Shown: positions 31,509 through 39,793 of the stretch, piece by piece
Numbering within the stretch: the stretch's first letter is position 1
How the letters are laid out: each line of letters starts with the position of its first letter
NCBI GenBank assembly: GCA_025965195.1
Contig: JAOPXK010000105.1
Span: forward strand, 1 to 45,791
DNA from: Marmoricola sp.
GTDB lineage: Bacteria > Actinomycetota > Actinomycetes > Propionibacteriales > Nocardioidaceae
Reading direction: 5' to 3'
DNA: 45,791 bases
Notes under the pieces: model-generated
Databases searched by the model: none
Seen by the model: the letters and a program-made list of their open reading frames with translations, nothing else
What the model was told of the DNA's origin: nothing
Program-made: the position numbers and the translations under genes

Positions 31509-33077
31509 TTGACCGAGCACGACCTGGTCCTCGTCGTCGATTTCGGCGCCCAGTACGCCCAGCTGATCGCCCGTCGGGTGCGTGAGGCGAAGGTCTACTC
31601 CGAGATCGTTCCGCACACGATGCCGCTTGCCGAGATGCTGTCCCGCAAGCCGGCCGCGATCATCCTTTCCGGTGGTCCTTCCTCGGTCTACGCCGACGGT
31701 GCCCCGCAGGTCGATGCCGCGCTGTTCCAGGCCGGCGTACCCGTCTTCGGCATGTGTTACGGCTTTCAGGCGATGGCCCGGGCGCTCGATGGCGAGGTGG
31801 CCCACACCGGCGGCTCCGAGTTCGGTCGTACGCCGGTCCGGGTCACCGAGCCCGGCACCCTGCTGGCTGACATCCCCGCCGAGCACAAGGTCTGGATGTC
31901 CCACGGTGACTCGGTGGTGAAGGCCCCGGCGGGCTTCACCGTGCTCGCCTCGACCGATGCCACCCCGGTCGCCGCCTTCGAGAACGTCGACCTCAAGCTC
32001 GCCGGCGTGCAATGGCACCCCGAGGTGATGCACTCCGAGCACGGTCAGCGGGTGCTCGAGCACTTCCTGATCGGCATCGCCGGCTGTCGGCCGACCTTGA
32101 CGATGGTCAACATCGTCGAGGAGCAGGTCGCCCGCATCCGGGAACAGATCGGACCCGACGGGCGCGCGATCTGTGGCCTCTCGGGTGGGGTGGACAGCGC
32201 GGTGGCTGCTGCCGTCGTACAGCGGGCGATCGGGGACCGGCTCGACTGCGTCTTCGTCGACCACGGCCTGCTGCGCAAGGGCGAAGCCGAGCAGGTCGAG
32301 CGGGACTTCGTCGCCGCGACCGGTGTGAAGCTGCACGTCGTCGATGCCGAGAAGCGGTTCCTCGACGCGCTCGCCGGAGTCACCGACCCCGAGGAGAAGC
32401 GCAAGATCATCGGGCGCGAGTTCATCCGGGTCTTCGAGGCCGCCGAGGCCGAGGTCCTCGGCGACGCGGCCCTCGACGGCACCAAGGTCGCGTTCCTGGT
32501 GCAGGGCACGCTCTATCCCGACGTGGTCGAGTCGGGTGGCGGCGCCGGCACCTCCAACATCAAGTCGCACCACAATGTCGGCGGCCTTCCGGACGACCTC
32601 GAGTTCGACCTGGTGGAGCCGCTCCGGACTCTCTTCAAGGACGAGGTCCGACTGGTCGGGGAGCAACTCGGCCTGCCAGCCGAGATCGTCTGGCGACACC
32701 CGTTCCCGGGCCCCGGTCTGGGCATCCGGATCATCGGCGAGGTGACGCGCGAACGGCTCGACATTCTGCGGGAAGCCGACGCGATCGCACGCGAGGAAAT
32801 CACCAAGGCCGGCCTCGACAGGGGGATCTGGCAGATGCCGGTCGTGCTGCTGGCCGACGTACGTTCTGTCGGCGTACAGGGAGATGGCCGCACCTACGGC
32901 CACCCCGTCGTACTCCGGCCGGTGACGTCCGAGGACGCGATGACCGCCGACTGGGCGCGGCTGCCGTACGACGTGATGGAGACCATCTCGACTCGAATCA
33001 CCAACGAGGTAAGGGAAATCAACCGCGTCACCGTCGACATCACCAGCAAGCCGCCGGGCACCATCGAGTGGGAGTAG
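31509..33077 (+). CDS. guaA: GMP synthase (glutamine-hydrolysing)
   Basis: The 522-residue enzyme converts XMP to GMP. The class I glutamine amidotransferase domain shows [10 protein letters not shown] with nucleophile Cys83 and [11 protein letters not shown] with the His and Glu of the triad. The ATP pyrophosphatase domain shows the PP-loop [13 protein letters not shown], and the C-terminal dimerisation domain ends in the characteristic [12 protein letters not shown]. The start is a TTG at 31509 preceded by GGAAAGG; it gives the expected N-terminus [19 protein letters not shown]. Convergent with the LLM oxidoreductase gene 12 bases away. Confidence 0.96.
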   Translation: MTEHDLVLVVDFGAQYAQLIARRVREAKVYSEIVPHTMPLAEMLSRKPAAIILSGGPSSVYADGAPQVDAALFQAGVPVFGMCYGFQAMARALDGEVAHTGGSEFGRTPVRVTEPGTLLADIPAEHKVWMSHGDSVVKAPAGFTVLASTDATPVAAFENVDLKLAGVQWHPEVMHSEHGQRVLEHFLIGIAGCRPTLTMVNIVEEQVARIREQIGPDGRAICGLSGGVDSAVAAAVVQRAIGDRLDCVFVDHGLLRKGEAEQVERDFVAATGVKLHVVDAEKRFLDALAGVTDPEEKRKIIGREFIRVFEAAEAEVLGDAALDGTKVAFLVQGTLYPDVVESGGGAGTSNIKSHHNVGGLPDDLEFDLVEPLRTLFKDEVRLVGEQLGLPAEIVWRHPFPGPGLGIRIIGEVTRERLDILREADAIAREEITKAGLDRGIWQMPVVLLADVRSVGVQGDGRTYGHPVVLRPVTSEDAMTADWARLPYDVMETISTRITNEVREINRVTVDITSKPPGTIEWE

Positions 33078-33089
33078 GAGCGCGCATCC

Positions 33090-33968
33090 TCAGGCGATGA
33101 GGTCCGCCACCCGGTGGACCTGGCCCACGTCGCCGTCGGTCGGGATCAGGCAGACCTCGTCCGCGCCGAGATCCTCCAACCGCTTCAGGAGCCCGAGGAG
33201 CTCGCTCCCGGAGCCGGCGAATCCGCAGCTCGGCAGCATCGCCTCCACGATCGAGGACGGCAGCCAGTTGAGGTAGTGCCGCAGGTGCCGGTCCAGCTGG
33301 TCACGCGCGCCGTCGCCGATCGCGAACCAGAACGAGGTGGTCAGGCGCGGCGGCGGACGCCCCTCCGCCGACCAGGCTGCGCGAGCCTGCCCGAAGGCAG
33401 CCGCGACACCGGCAAGATCGAGGTCCATCGTCATGCCTGCGAGCCCGTCGGCCCACGTCGCTGCCCTGCGGATCGACCGTGGGCCGAGGGCGCCGACCAG
33501 CAGCTCTGGACCACCCGGTTGGACCGGTGCCGGTCCCACCGGGAGACAGGCCTCGACCACGCGGTCGCCCGCCCACACCCGTTTCATCACGGCCGCACGA
33601 TCGGCCAGTTCGGCCAGCGTGCGCAGGGCCGGGTCGACGCCCGCGGCGACGTAGTCCTCGTCGCGACCACCGACACCGAGGCCGACGGACAACCGGCCCT
33701 TGCTGAGTAGGTCGGCAGTCGCGAGCGCCTTGGCCAGCATCACCGGATCGTGGAGCTGCGGCACGATCACCGTGGTGACCAGCCGGACCCGTTCTGTCCA
33801 GGCCGCACAGGCGCCCAGCAGCGTGAGCGCATCGGGGTTGTCGAACGCCATCCGCTCCCCGAAGCACAGTGAGGAGAACGGGCCGGCATCGATCGCTCGA
33901 GCCCAGGCTTCGAGCAGGTCTCCATCGAGGCCGGGTTCCATCACCGGCAGTGTCATTCCCACGCGCAC
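33090..33968 (-). CDS. LLM-class flavin-dependent oxidoreductase (probably F420-dependent)
   Basis: The 292-residue luciferase-like TIM-barrel protein shows VRLVTTVIVPQLHDPVMLAKALATADLLSKGRLSVGLGVG (split only for reference), the usual strand 3 to 4 region, and LLVGALGPRSIRRAATWADG near the cofactor pocket. The size and actinobacterial origin favour the F420-using branch, which reduces or oxidises diverse small molecules, over FMN monooxygenases. The F420 precursor synthase gene fbiC lies 10 kb away in the same window. It is the last of the minus-strand genes here; P450 (34011) lies upstream after 42 bases and may be co-transcribed. Substrate unknown. Confidence 0.85.
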   Translation of the reverse strand: MRVGMTLPVMEPGLDGDLLEAWARAIDAGPFSSLCFGERMAFDNPDALTLLGACAAWTERVRLVTTVIVPQLHDPVMLAKALATADLLSKGRLSVGLGVGGRDEDYVAAGVDPALRTLAELADRAAVMKRVWAGDRVVEACLPVGPAPVQPGGPELLVGALGPRSIRRAATWADGLAGMTMDLDLAGVAAAFGQARAAWSAEGRPPPRLTTSFWFAIGDGARDQLDRHLRHYLNWLPSSIVEAMLPSCGFAGSGSELLGLLKRLEDLGADEVCLIPTDGDVGQVHRVADLIA

Positions 33969-34010
33969 GGCGTCAGTGTGGCAGTTCGCAGGGACGGGTC
34001 CCGAGAGTGC

Positions 34011-35468
34011 TCAGCGGCGGTGCAGCTGGATGGGCAGGCCGTCGACCGGCACCGGCAGCGCCGTACTGTCCCACTGCACCTCGTAGCCCTCGGGCACCGT
34101 CCAGCGATAGGTGCGCAGCATCTCGTGCAGGATCGCCTTGGCCTCGAGCGTGCCGAACAGCATCCCGATGCACTTGTGGGCGCCCCCGCCGAACGGGATC
34201 CAGGCGTTGCGGTGTGACTTCTCCTCGTGACGCTCCGGCCCGAAGCGATCGGGGTCGAAGGTCTCGGGCTCGGTCCAGTACGCCGGGTCGTAGTGGTTCA
34301 ACGCCGGCGTGATCGAGATGATCGCTCCCGCCGGGATGAAGTGCCCCTCGAGCTCGGTGTCCTTCACGGCCTTGCGCATCATCGCGGGCACGGGTGCGAC
34401 GAGTCGCAGGGTCTCCTTCACGACGAGGTCGAGTGTCTCGAGACCCTCGAGGCCGTCGATGCCCGGGTCGCTGTCGCCGAGGGCGTCCGACTCGGCTCTC
34501 GCCCGCTCCTGCCACTCGGGGTGCTTGGCGAGGTAGTACACCGCGGCCGTCGTCGTCGCCGTCGTGGTGTCGTGCGCGGCCATCATCAGGAAGATCATGT
34601 GGTTGACCACGTCGTCGTCGCTGAAGCTGTCGCCATCCTCGGTCGTCGCATGGCAGAGCGCCGCGAAGAGGTCGTTGCCGTCCTGGGCCCGGGTCTCGGG
34701 CAGGTGCTTGTGGAAGTAGTCCTCGAGCAGCTTGCGGCCCTGGAGACCCGCTCGCCAACGACCGCCGGGCAGCGACGCCCGGATGATCGCGGTCGGAGCC
34801 CGCACCGTCGCGACGAAGGCCTGGTTGACCGCACGGGTGTCCTCACCGCCACGGCCGCCCATGAAGACCTCGGTGGCAACGTCGAGGGTGAGCTCCTTCA
34901 GCCTGGGATAGATCCGGACCGGGCCGTTCGTCGGCCAGCCGACGACACCTTTGTGGGCCGTGGGCACGACCTGGTCGACGTACTGGGTCAGGCGGGGGCG
35001 GGTGAACGCCTCCTGCATGATCCGCCGATGCATGTGGTGCTCGTCGAAGCTCATCAGCATCAGCCCGCGGTGGAAGAACCGGTCGATGATGAGTGTCCAG
35101 CCGTCCTGGGAGAACGCCTTGTCCTTGTTGATGAGCACGGCCTGCGTCGCCGGTGGACCGGCCACGACGACCATCCTGGTGCCGAAGAAACCCATCCAGG
35201 ACACGGGTCCGTAGCGCTGGTAACGCTCGAGCGCCATGTCGAGGCCGAAGCGGATGGAGTCGAGCATGTGCCCGATCAGTGGCAGGCCCCGGTCACCGGG
35301 CACGGCCAGCAGGTCGCTGCCGGCCGGTGGCTCGGCGAGCGGCTTCGCCGGCCAGTGTCGGCTGAACCTCAGCCACGCCTCATCGAGCCTCCGGGGAGCT
35401 GGGAGCAGCAGAACCGATGAGAACCGTTCGTGCAGCCTGGTGCGCGGACTGGTGAGAAGTGCGGCCAT
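34011..35468 (-). CDS. Cytochrome P450, longer form (485 aa)
   Basis: The protein has all P450 landmarks: the I-helix MAAHDTTTATTT (proton delivery), the K-helix VKETLRL (ExxR), and the haem loop FGGGAHKCIGM with axial Cys433. At 485 residues with an FMGGRG and DIFAAL-like layout it is closer to the CYP51/CYP120-like class than to short bacterial P450s. No N-terminal membrane anchor is obvious. GGAG sits 6 bases before the ATG at 35468. The dyad TTTACA-N13-TGTCAA lies upstream, matching the site before the aldehyde dehydrogenase operon. The LLM oxidoreductase follows downstream. Substrate is not evident; sterol, terpenoid or fatty acid are candidates. Confidence 0.92.
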   Translation of the reverse strand: MAALLTSPRTRLHERFSSVLLLPAPRRLDEAWLRFSRHWPAKPLAEPPAGSDLLAVPGDRGLPLIGHMLDSIRFGLDMALERYQRYGPVSWMGFFGTRMVVVAGPPATQAVLINKDKAFSQDGWTLIIDRFFHRGLMLMSFDEHHMHRRIMQEAFTRPRLTQYVDQVVPTAHKGVVGWPTNGPVRIYPRLKELTLDVATEVFMGGRGGEDTRAVNQAFVATVRAPTAIIRASLPGGRWRAGLQGRKLLEDYFHKHLPETRAQDGNDLFAALCHATTEDGDSFSDDDVVNHMIFLMMAAHDTTTATTTAAVYYLAKHPEWQERARAESDALGDSDPGIDGLEGLETLDLVVKETLRLVAPVPAMMRKAVKDTELEGHFIPAGAIISITPALNHYDPAYWTEPETFDPDRFGPERHEEKSHRNAWIPFGGGAHKCIGMLFGTLEAKAILHEMLRTYRWTVPEGYEVQWDSTALPVPVDGLPIQLHRR

Positions 35469-35497
35469 GACAGCTCCGTCAGCTGGGGACTCGAGTC

Positions 35498-35522
35498 TTT
35501 ACATACTGGCCCCGAATGTCAA
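35498..35522. promoter_or_regulatory. Dyad TTTACA-N13-TGTCAA upstream of P450
   Basis: TTTACA (35498-35503) and TGTCAA (35517-35522) sit 13 bases apart, as in the dyad at 27793-27819, with one arm base changed. On the minus strand the right arm reads TTGACA, a consensus -35 for the P450 gene, so regulator binding would block RNA polymerase. Confidence 0.55.
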
Positions 35523-35537
35523 CCGACTGGTCTTCGG

Positions 35538-36608
35538 TCAGAGAGCGGCCCGGGCGTACTGGCTCGGCCACTCGACGCCCTCGCCGACCGTGACCCCGAG
35601 CTCGTGGGCGGCGCGCAGCGCCCAGTGCGGATCGCGGAGCAACGCCCGCGCCAGGAAGATCAGGTCGGCCGACCCGTTGGTGAGGATCTCCTCGGCCTGC
35701 TTGGGCTCGGTGATCAGGCCGACCGCGCCCGTGGGTACGCCGGCCTCGCGGCGGATCTGCTCGGCGAACCTCACCTGGTAGCCGGGCTCGACCGGGACCC
35801 TCGCGGGCGCGTTGCCGCCGCTGGACACGTCGACCAGGTCGACTCCGGCGTCGCGCAGCACCCGCGACAACCGGACGGAGTCATCGATGGACCAGCCGTC
35901 ATCGACCCAGTCGGACGCGGAGATCCGGACCACCAGCGGGGTCGGCCCCGGCACCGCTGCCCGGATCGCGCCCACAATCTCGAGCAGCAACCGCGAGCGG
36001 TTCTCGAAGGACCCGCCGTACTCGTCGCTGCGGTGGTTCGAGAGCGGCGAGAGGAACTCGTGGATCAGGTAGCCGTGCGCCCCATGGATCTCGAGTACGT
36101 CGAACCCGGCCGCCAGCGAGCGACGGGCGGCCGTCGCGAAGGCAGCCGTGATCTCGGCCAGCTCAGCCGGGGTCAGCTCGTGGGGAACTGCCATCTCGGG
36201 GTAGGCGATCGGGGACGGCCCGACCGGTTGCCAGCCGCCTTCGGACTCGGGTACGACACCGCGACCCTGCCACGGGACAACCGTGGACGCCTTCCGGCCG
36301 GCGTGGGCGAGCTGGATGCCGGCGACGGCTCCCTGGCCGTGCACGAAATCGACGACCGGTGCCCACGCCGCCTGCTGCTCGTCATTCCAGATGCCGGCGT
36401 CGGCGGGGGAGATCCGTCCCTCTGGGACGACCGCGGCTGCCTCGGTGAAGACCAGCCCCGCGCCTCCTCGGGCGAACGAGCCGAGGTGCACCAGGTGCCA
36501 GTCGTTCGGCACTCCGTCGACGGCGGAGTACTGGCACATCGGCGAAACGACCACCCGGTTGCGGAGCACGGTCTGACGCAGGGCGTACGGCGAGAACAGT
36601 TGACTCAT
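35538..36608 (-). CDS. NADH:flavin oxidoreductase, Old Yellow Enzyme family (YqjM/NamA-like)
   Basis: The 356-residue FMN-dependent TIM barrel reduces activated C=C bonds. Motifs are VLRNRVVVSPMCQYSA near the N-terminus (the Cys of the YqjM class that tunes FMN), GIQLAHAGRKAS (substrate-binding His), EIHGAHGYLIHEFLSPLSN and NRSRLLLEIVGAIR, and the C-terminal phosphate-binding FLARALLRDPHW. The start ATG at 36608 gives the family N-terminus SQLFSPYALRQ; longer frames to 36680 have no ribosome binding site. It is divergent from a second P450 over 92 bases and could supply a step in oxidative breakdown of enones. Confidence 0.93.
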   Translation of the reverse strand: MSQLFSPYALRQTVLRNRVVVSPMCQYSAVDGVPNDWHLVHLGSFARGGAGLVFTEAAAVVPEGRISPADAGIWNDEQQAAWAPVVDFVHGQGAVAGIQLAHAGRKASTVVPWQGRGVVPESEGGWQPVGPSPIAYPEMAVPHELTPAELAEITAAFATAARRSLAAGFDVLEIHGAHGYLIHEFLSPLSNHRSDEYGGSFENRSRLLLEIVGAIRAAVPGPTPLVVRISASDWVDDGWSIDDSVRLSRVLRDAGVDLVDVSSGGNAPARVPVEPGYQVRFAEQIRREAGVPTGAVGLITEPKQAEEILTNGSADLIFLARALLRDPHWALRAAHELGVTVGEGVEWPSQYARAAL

Positions 36609-36661
36609 GACGATCGGAACGTCGCAACGCCGCCGGTCATTCCGGAGATGAGGGCGTCCAT

Positions 36662-36667
36662 TAGGCT
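36662..36667 (+). promoter_or_regulatory. Candidate -10 element of P450 (36701)
   Basis: TAGGCT sits in the 92-base divergent gap and would place the transcript start near 36674, giving a 27-base leader that contains AAGGCGGAG before the ATG. Confidence 0.4.
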
Positions 36668-36700
36668 TTCGCTGTTTCATGGGGCTAAGGCGGAGAACAC

Positions 36701-37972
36701 ATGGGTTTGGTCAGCGCCATCCAGGGCGTCGTACGTCGGACACTGCTTGCCCGCACAGGCGGCATCGACCTGTCGCGTCTCGACAAGGTCCCCGACAGCC
36801 TCGCCTGGCCCCTGCAGCGCGACGGGGTCGACCCGATCGCGAGGCTCGGCGAGACCCGCGAGTCCGAACCGGTCAAGAAGATCACGTCCCTCCTCGGGCT
36901 CGATGTGTGGCTCATCTCCGGTGACGCCGAGTCCCGTGAGGTGCTCGGGGACACCACGTCGTACTCCACCGACATCCGGCCCTACATGGGCAAGAAGAGC
37001 GGCAACGTCGAGAGTGGCGACATCGGCGGCCTGGGGTTCACCGACCCGCCCGAGCACACCAGACAGCGCAAGCTGCTCACCCCCGAGTTCACGATGCGCC
37101 GGCTGGCTCGGATCAAGCCGAGCCTCGAGGCCATCATCGAGCGACAGCTCGACGAGACCGAGAAGGCCGGTGCCGACGGGACTCTCGACCTGGTGCAGAC
37201 CTTCGCGTTCCCGATCCCGTTCCTGATGATCTGTGACCTGCTCGGACTGCCCGACGAGGAGCGCGAGACCTTCCGGTCCCTCGGCTCGGCGCGCTTCGAC
37301 GTCTCCAAGGGCGGGACCGGCTCGATCGGAGCGATCAGCGGGTCCCGCGAGTTCCTGCTCGGTGCGACCGCGCGTCAGCGCAAGGACCCCGGGCCCGGCC
37401 TGATCGGCCAGATCATCCGTGAGCACGGCGACGAGATCAACGACTTCGACCTCGGCGGGCTGGCCGACGGTGTCTTCACGGGCGGGCTGGAGACGAGTGC
37501 GTCGATGCTCGCCCTCGGCACCTCCGTGCTCCTGCAGAACCGGGAGCTCTGGGAGCGCCTGATCAACGACCCCGAGTCGGTCGACTCGATCGTCGAGGAC
37601 TTGCTGCGCTACCTGTCCGTCGTACAGGTTGCCTTCCCGCGGTTCGCCAAGGAGGACGTCGTCGTCGCCGGCCACCCGATCAAGAAGGGCTCGGTCATCC
37701 TGTCCTCGCTTCCGGCCGCCAACCGTGATCCGCGTACGACGGTCGGCGACAGGCTGGATCCCTCGCGGGCCAACGGATCCCATCTCGCCTTCGGCTACGG
37801 GTTCCACCGTTGCGTGGGTGCCGAGCTCGCACGGATGGAGCTGCGGGCCGCTTTCCCGGCGCTGGCGAAGCGCTTCCCGGACATGCAGCTCGCCGAGCCC
37901 GCCGAGGATCTCGACTACCACAGCATGTCGATCGTCTTCGGCCTCGAGACCCTTCCCGTCCGGCTGGGCTGA
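36701..37972 (+). CDS. Cytochrome P450, bacterial soluble type (423 aa)
   Basis: The 423-residue monooxygenase shows the substrate-recognition sequence FTDPPEHTRQRKLLTPEFT (B-C region), an I-helix GGLETSASM with an acidic Glu before Thr, the K-helix EDLLRYL and haem loop FGYGFHRCVG with axial Cys371. Size is typical of class I soluble P450s that need a ferredoxin; no ferredoxin gene lies near. AAGGCGGAG precedes the ATG. It is divergent from an Old Yellow Enzyme gene and its stop is followed after 7 bases by a VOC protein, so the last two are co-transcribed. The substrate cannot be told from sequence alone. Confidence 0.94.
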   Translation: MGLVSAIQGVVRRTLLARTGGIDLSRLDKVPDSLAWPLQRDGVDPIARLGETRESEPVKKITSLLGLDVWLISGDAESREVLGDTTSYSTDIRPYMGKKSGNVESGDIGGLGFTDPPEHTRQRKLLTPEFTMRRLARIKPSLEAIIERQLDETEKAGADGTLDLVQTFAFPIPFLMICDLLGLPDEERETFRSLGSARFDVSKGGTGSIGAISGSREFLLGATARQRKDPGPGLIGQIIREHGDEINDFDLGGLADGVFTGGLETSASMLALGTSVLLQNRELWERLINDPESVDSIVEDLLRYLSVVQVAFPRFAKEDVVVAGHPIKKGSVILSSLPAANRDPRTTVGDRLDPSRANGSHLAFGYGFHRCVGAELARMELRAAFPALAKRFPDMQLAEPAEDLDYHSMSIVFGLETLPVRLG

Positions 37973-37979
37973 CCCTCCG

Positions 37980-38378
37980 ATGCCCCGCGCGGTGCACCAT
38001 CTCGAGCTCTGGGTCAGCGACCTCGCCCGGTCGAGCAACGAGTGGGAGTGGCTGCTCGGAGAGCTCGGCTGGGAGTCGGATGTGTCGGGCGAGGACGCCT
38101 TCTCCTGGGTGCATCCCGACGGCACCTATCTCTTCATGGAGTCCTCGGCCGACCTGGTCGACGAGCCCCATGACCGGATGCGACCGGGCATGAACCATCT
38201 GGCGCTGACTGCAGAGGACCGGGGTCTGCTGGACCGCATCCGCGGCGCCTCGACCGAGCACGGCTGGCATGAGCTCTTCGCCGATCGCTATCCGCATGCC
38301 GGTGGCGACGGGCACACCGCCCTCTACCTGGAGAGCTCCGAAGGCTTCGAGGTTGAGCTGGTCGTCGAGGCTCGATAG
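37980..38378 (+). CDS. VOC-superfamily (glyoxalase/bleomycin-resistance fold) protein
   Basis: The 132-residue protein has the two beta-alpha-beta-beta-beta modules of the vicinal oxygen chelate fold: HHLELWVSDLARSSNEWEWLL at the start, MNHLALTAED in the middle, and TALYLESSEGFEVELV at the end. Probable metal ligands are His in each module and the Glu of the last strand (GFEVE). Members include glyoxalase I, extradiol dioxygenases and fosfomycin-resistance enzymes; the length fits a small lyase or dioxygenase-like protein. The ATG overlaps the region just after the P450 stop. Its stop codon TAG (38376-38378) lies inside the second 64-bp palindromic element. Confidence 0.85.
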   Translation: MPRAVHHLELWVSDLARSSNEWEWLLGELGWESDVSGEDAFSWVHPDGTYLFMESSADLVDEPHDRMRPGMNHLALTAEDRGLLDRIRGASTEHGWHELFADRYPHAGGDGHTALYLESSEGFEVELVVEAR

Positions 38379-38437
38379 TCCGAGACGATCTGGCCCCACT
38401 TGAGCCCGAAACGAGGGCCAAAACGTCTCGGACTATC
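38374..38437. repeat. 64-bp palindromic element, copy 2
   Basis: Arms GATAGTCCGAGACG (38374-38387) and CGTCTCGGACTATC (38424-38437) equal those of copy 1 (18931-18994). Inner blocks TGGCCCC (38391-38397) and GAGGGCC (38413-38419) are also conserved, while the rest of the centre differs. It separates two convergent genes (VOC protein and ROK regulator) and includes the stop codon of the VOC gene, so it is a plausible bidirectional terminator. Confidence 0.85.
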
Positions 38438-38440
38438 GGT

Positions 38441-39619
38441 CTAGGAGGCTTCGGGGAGGAGGTCGGTGGCTTCGATGGCGAGTACCAGCGCGCCGACCAC
38501 GGAGGACCGATCGCCCAATGAGGCAACGACAACAGGTGTTGCCGCCGCACCGGCGAGTACGTGGCGCCGGAGGCTCTGCCGAGCCGAGTCGAGCAGCAGG
38601 TCGCCGGCACGGGACATGTCGCCGCCGACGACGATCACTCCCGGGTTCACCAGGTTCGTGACAGCCGCGAGACCCCACCCGAGGTGCAGGCCGGCGTCCT
38701 CGAAGACCCGCAGTGCCGACACATTGCCGTGTCGCGCCGCGTCGATGATCTCGTCGATCGCGGCACCCGGCATCTGCTCGGCCATCATGGCCTGGGCCGT
38801 TCCGGTTGCGGCGTACGCCTCGAGGCAGCCGCGGCTGCCGCAACGACACAGCGGACCCTGTTCGTCGAGCGTGAGATGGCCGATCTCACCGGCTGTCCCG
38901 CGGGCGCCGCCGAAGAGCAGATTGTTGATGATCAGGCCGGCGCCGACACCTGACGAGACCTTCACGAACACGACGTTGTCATGCCCGCGGCCAGAGCCAC
39001 GCCGGTGCTCGGCCAGGGCGCCGAGGTTGGCGTCGTTCTCGATGTGTACGGCGACCCCGAAGGCTTGAGCGGCGGCCTCACGGGCATTGACCCCGACCCA
39101 GCCGGGGAGGATTGCCGAGGACATCACCAGATCCTCGGAGATGGGCGCTGGCAGACCCATGCCGATGTTGCGCACCTCGGCTCGGGTGGCGTCCACCTCG
39201 GCGAGCAGCCTGTCGAGAAGGGCAACTGCCCGGGCGAGGCCGTCGTCGTGCAGGTGGCCGGAGTCGATGGGCTCGCGAGCCTCTCCGAGGATCTGGCCTG
39301 CCATGTCCCCGACGGCGACGGCGAGGTGGCTGTGGCCGAAGTCGATGCCGACAACGAGCCCGGCGCCGCGCGCGAGCTGGACCGTCGTACCCCTGCGACC
39401 GGCGCCTGCCACCGTGCTCACGATGTCGGCAGCGGCGAGCTGCCTGACGATGCTGGAGACCGTTCCGGCAGCCAGTCCGGTCTCTCGGGTGATGTCGGCC
39501 TGGGTGGCGAGCGCGTTGCCTCGAGCGAGGAGCAGGTCCAGGACTCGTCGCTGGTTCGAGGCACGCAACGAGGTGGTGGACCCCGGCGCTACACGCTCGT
39601 CGACAGACATGGCTGACAC
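38441..39619 (-). CDS. ROK-family transcriptional regulator (XylR/NagC type)
   Basis: The 392-residue protein has an N-terminal winged helix (residues about 20-75; NALATQADITRETGLAAGTVSSIVRQL, split for reference) and a sugar-kinase-like ROK domain with GIDFGHSHLAVAVGD (phosphate loop), the ENDANLGALAEHR segment and the zinc motif CRCGSRGCLEAY. Such repressors release DNA when they bind a sugar. It is divergent from a sugar ABC importer and surely controls it. The start is a Met at 39619 or the Met four codons later. A dyad of TTAGTCAAGA/TCTTGACTAC in the gap is the likely operator (39640-39710). Confidence 0.92.
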   Translation of the reverse strand: MSAMSVDERVAPGSTTSLRASNQRRVLDLLLARGNALATQADITRETGLAAGTVSSIVRQLAAADIVSTVAGAGRRGTTVQLARGAGLVVGIDFGHSHLAVAVGDMAGQILGEAREPIDSGHLHDDGLARAVALLDRLLAEVDATRAEVRNIGMGLPAPISEDLVMSSAILPGWVGVNAREAAAQAFGVAVHIENDANLGALAEHRRGSGRGHDNVVFVKVSSGVGAGLIINNLLFGGARGTAGEIGHLTLDEQGPLCRCGSRGCLEAYAATGTAQAMMAEQMPGAAIDEIIDAARHGNVSALRVFEDAGLHLGWGLAAVTNLVNPGVIVVGGDMSRAGDLLLDSARQSLRRHVLAGAAATPVVVASLGDRSSVVGALVLAIEATDLLPEAS

Positions 39620-39639
39620 TGTGGGCTAATGAAGCGTTC

Positions 39640-39710
39640 TTAGTCAAGAGTGAGGCATTAAAGACGTTGCAAAGATGAGATCAACGTATTTGTGTTCATG
39701 TCTTGACTAC
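39640..39710. promoter_or_regulatory. Candidate ROK/xyl operator region
   Basis: TTAGTCAAGA (39640-39649) and TCTTGACTAC (39701-39710) form an inverted pair with one mismatch, 51 bases apart. Between them ACGTTG (39664-39669) and CAACGT (39682-39687) form a second dyad. TTGACT in each outer arm can serve as a -35 on the outgoing strand, so occupation would shut both divergent promoters. Confidence 0.5.
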
Positions 39711-39793
39711 TACTTTGTGACCCACCACACTTCTGGGAACCGTTCTGCCCGTGGTCGGTCATGGGCCGAGGCCTCACCCCAGGAGGAAATCCC

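Noticed and set aside
35424-36596. AACCGTT and AACAGTT motifs near the P450 and Old Yellow Enzyme genes
   Set aside because: Half-site spacing is one base instead of two, so they do not fit KstR.
35430-37226. A 598-codon open frame on the plus strand
   Set aside because: It runs antisense to the Old Yellow Enzyme gene and out of frame with the P450 at 36701; no family match.
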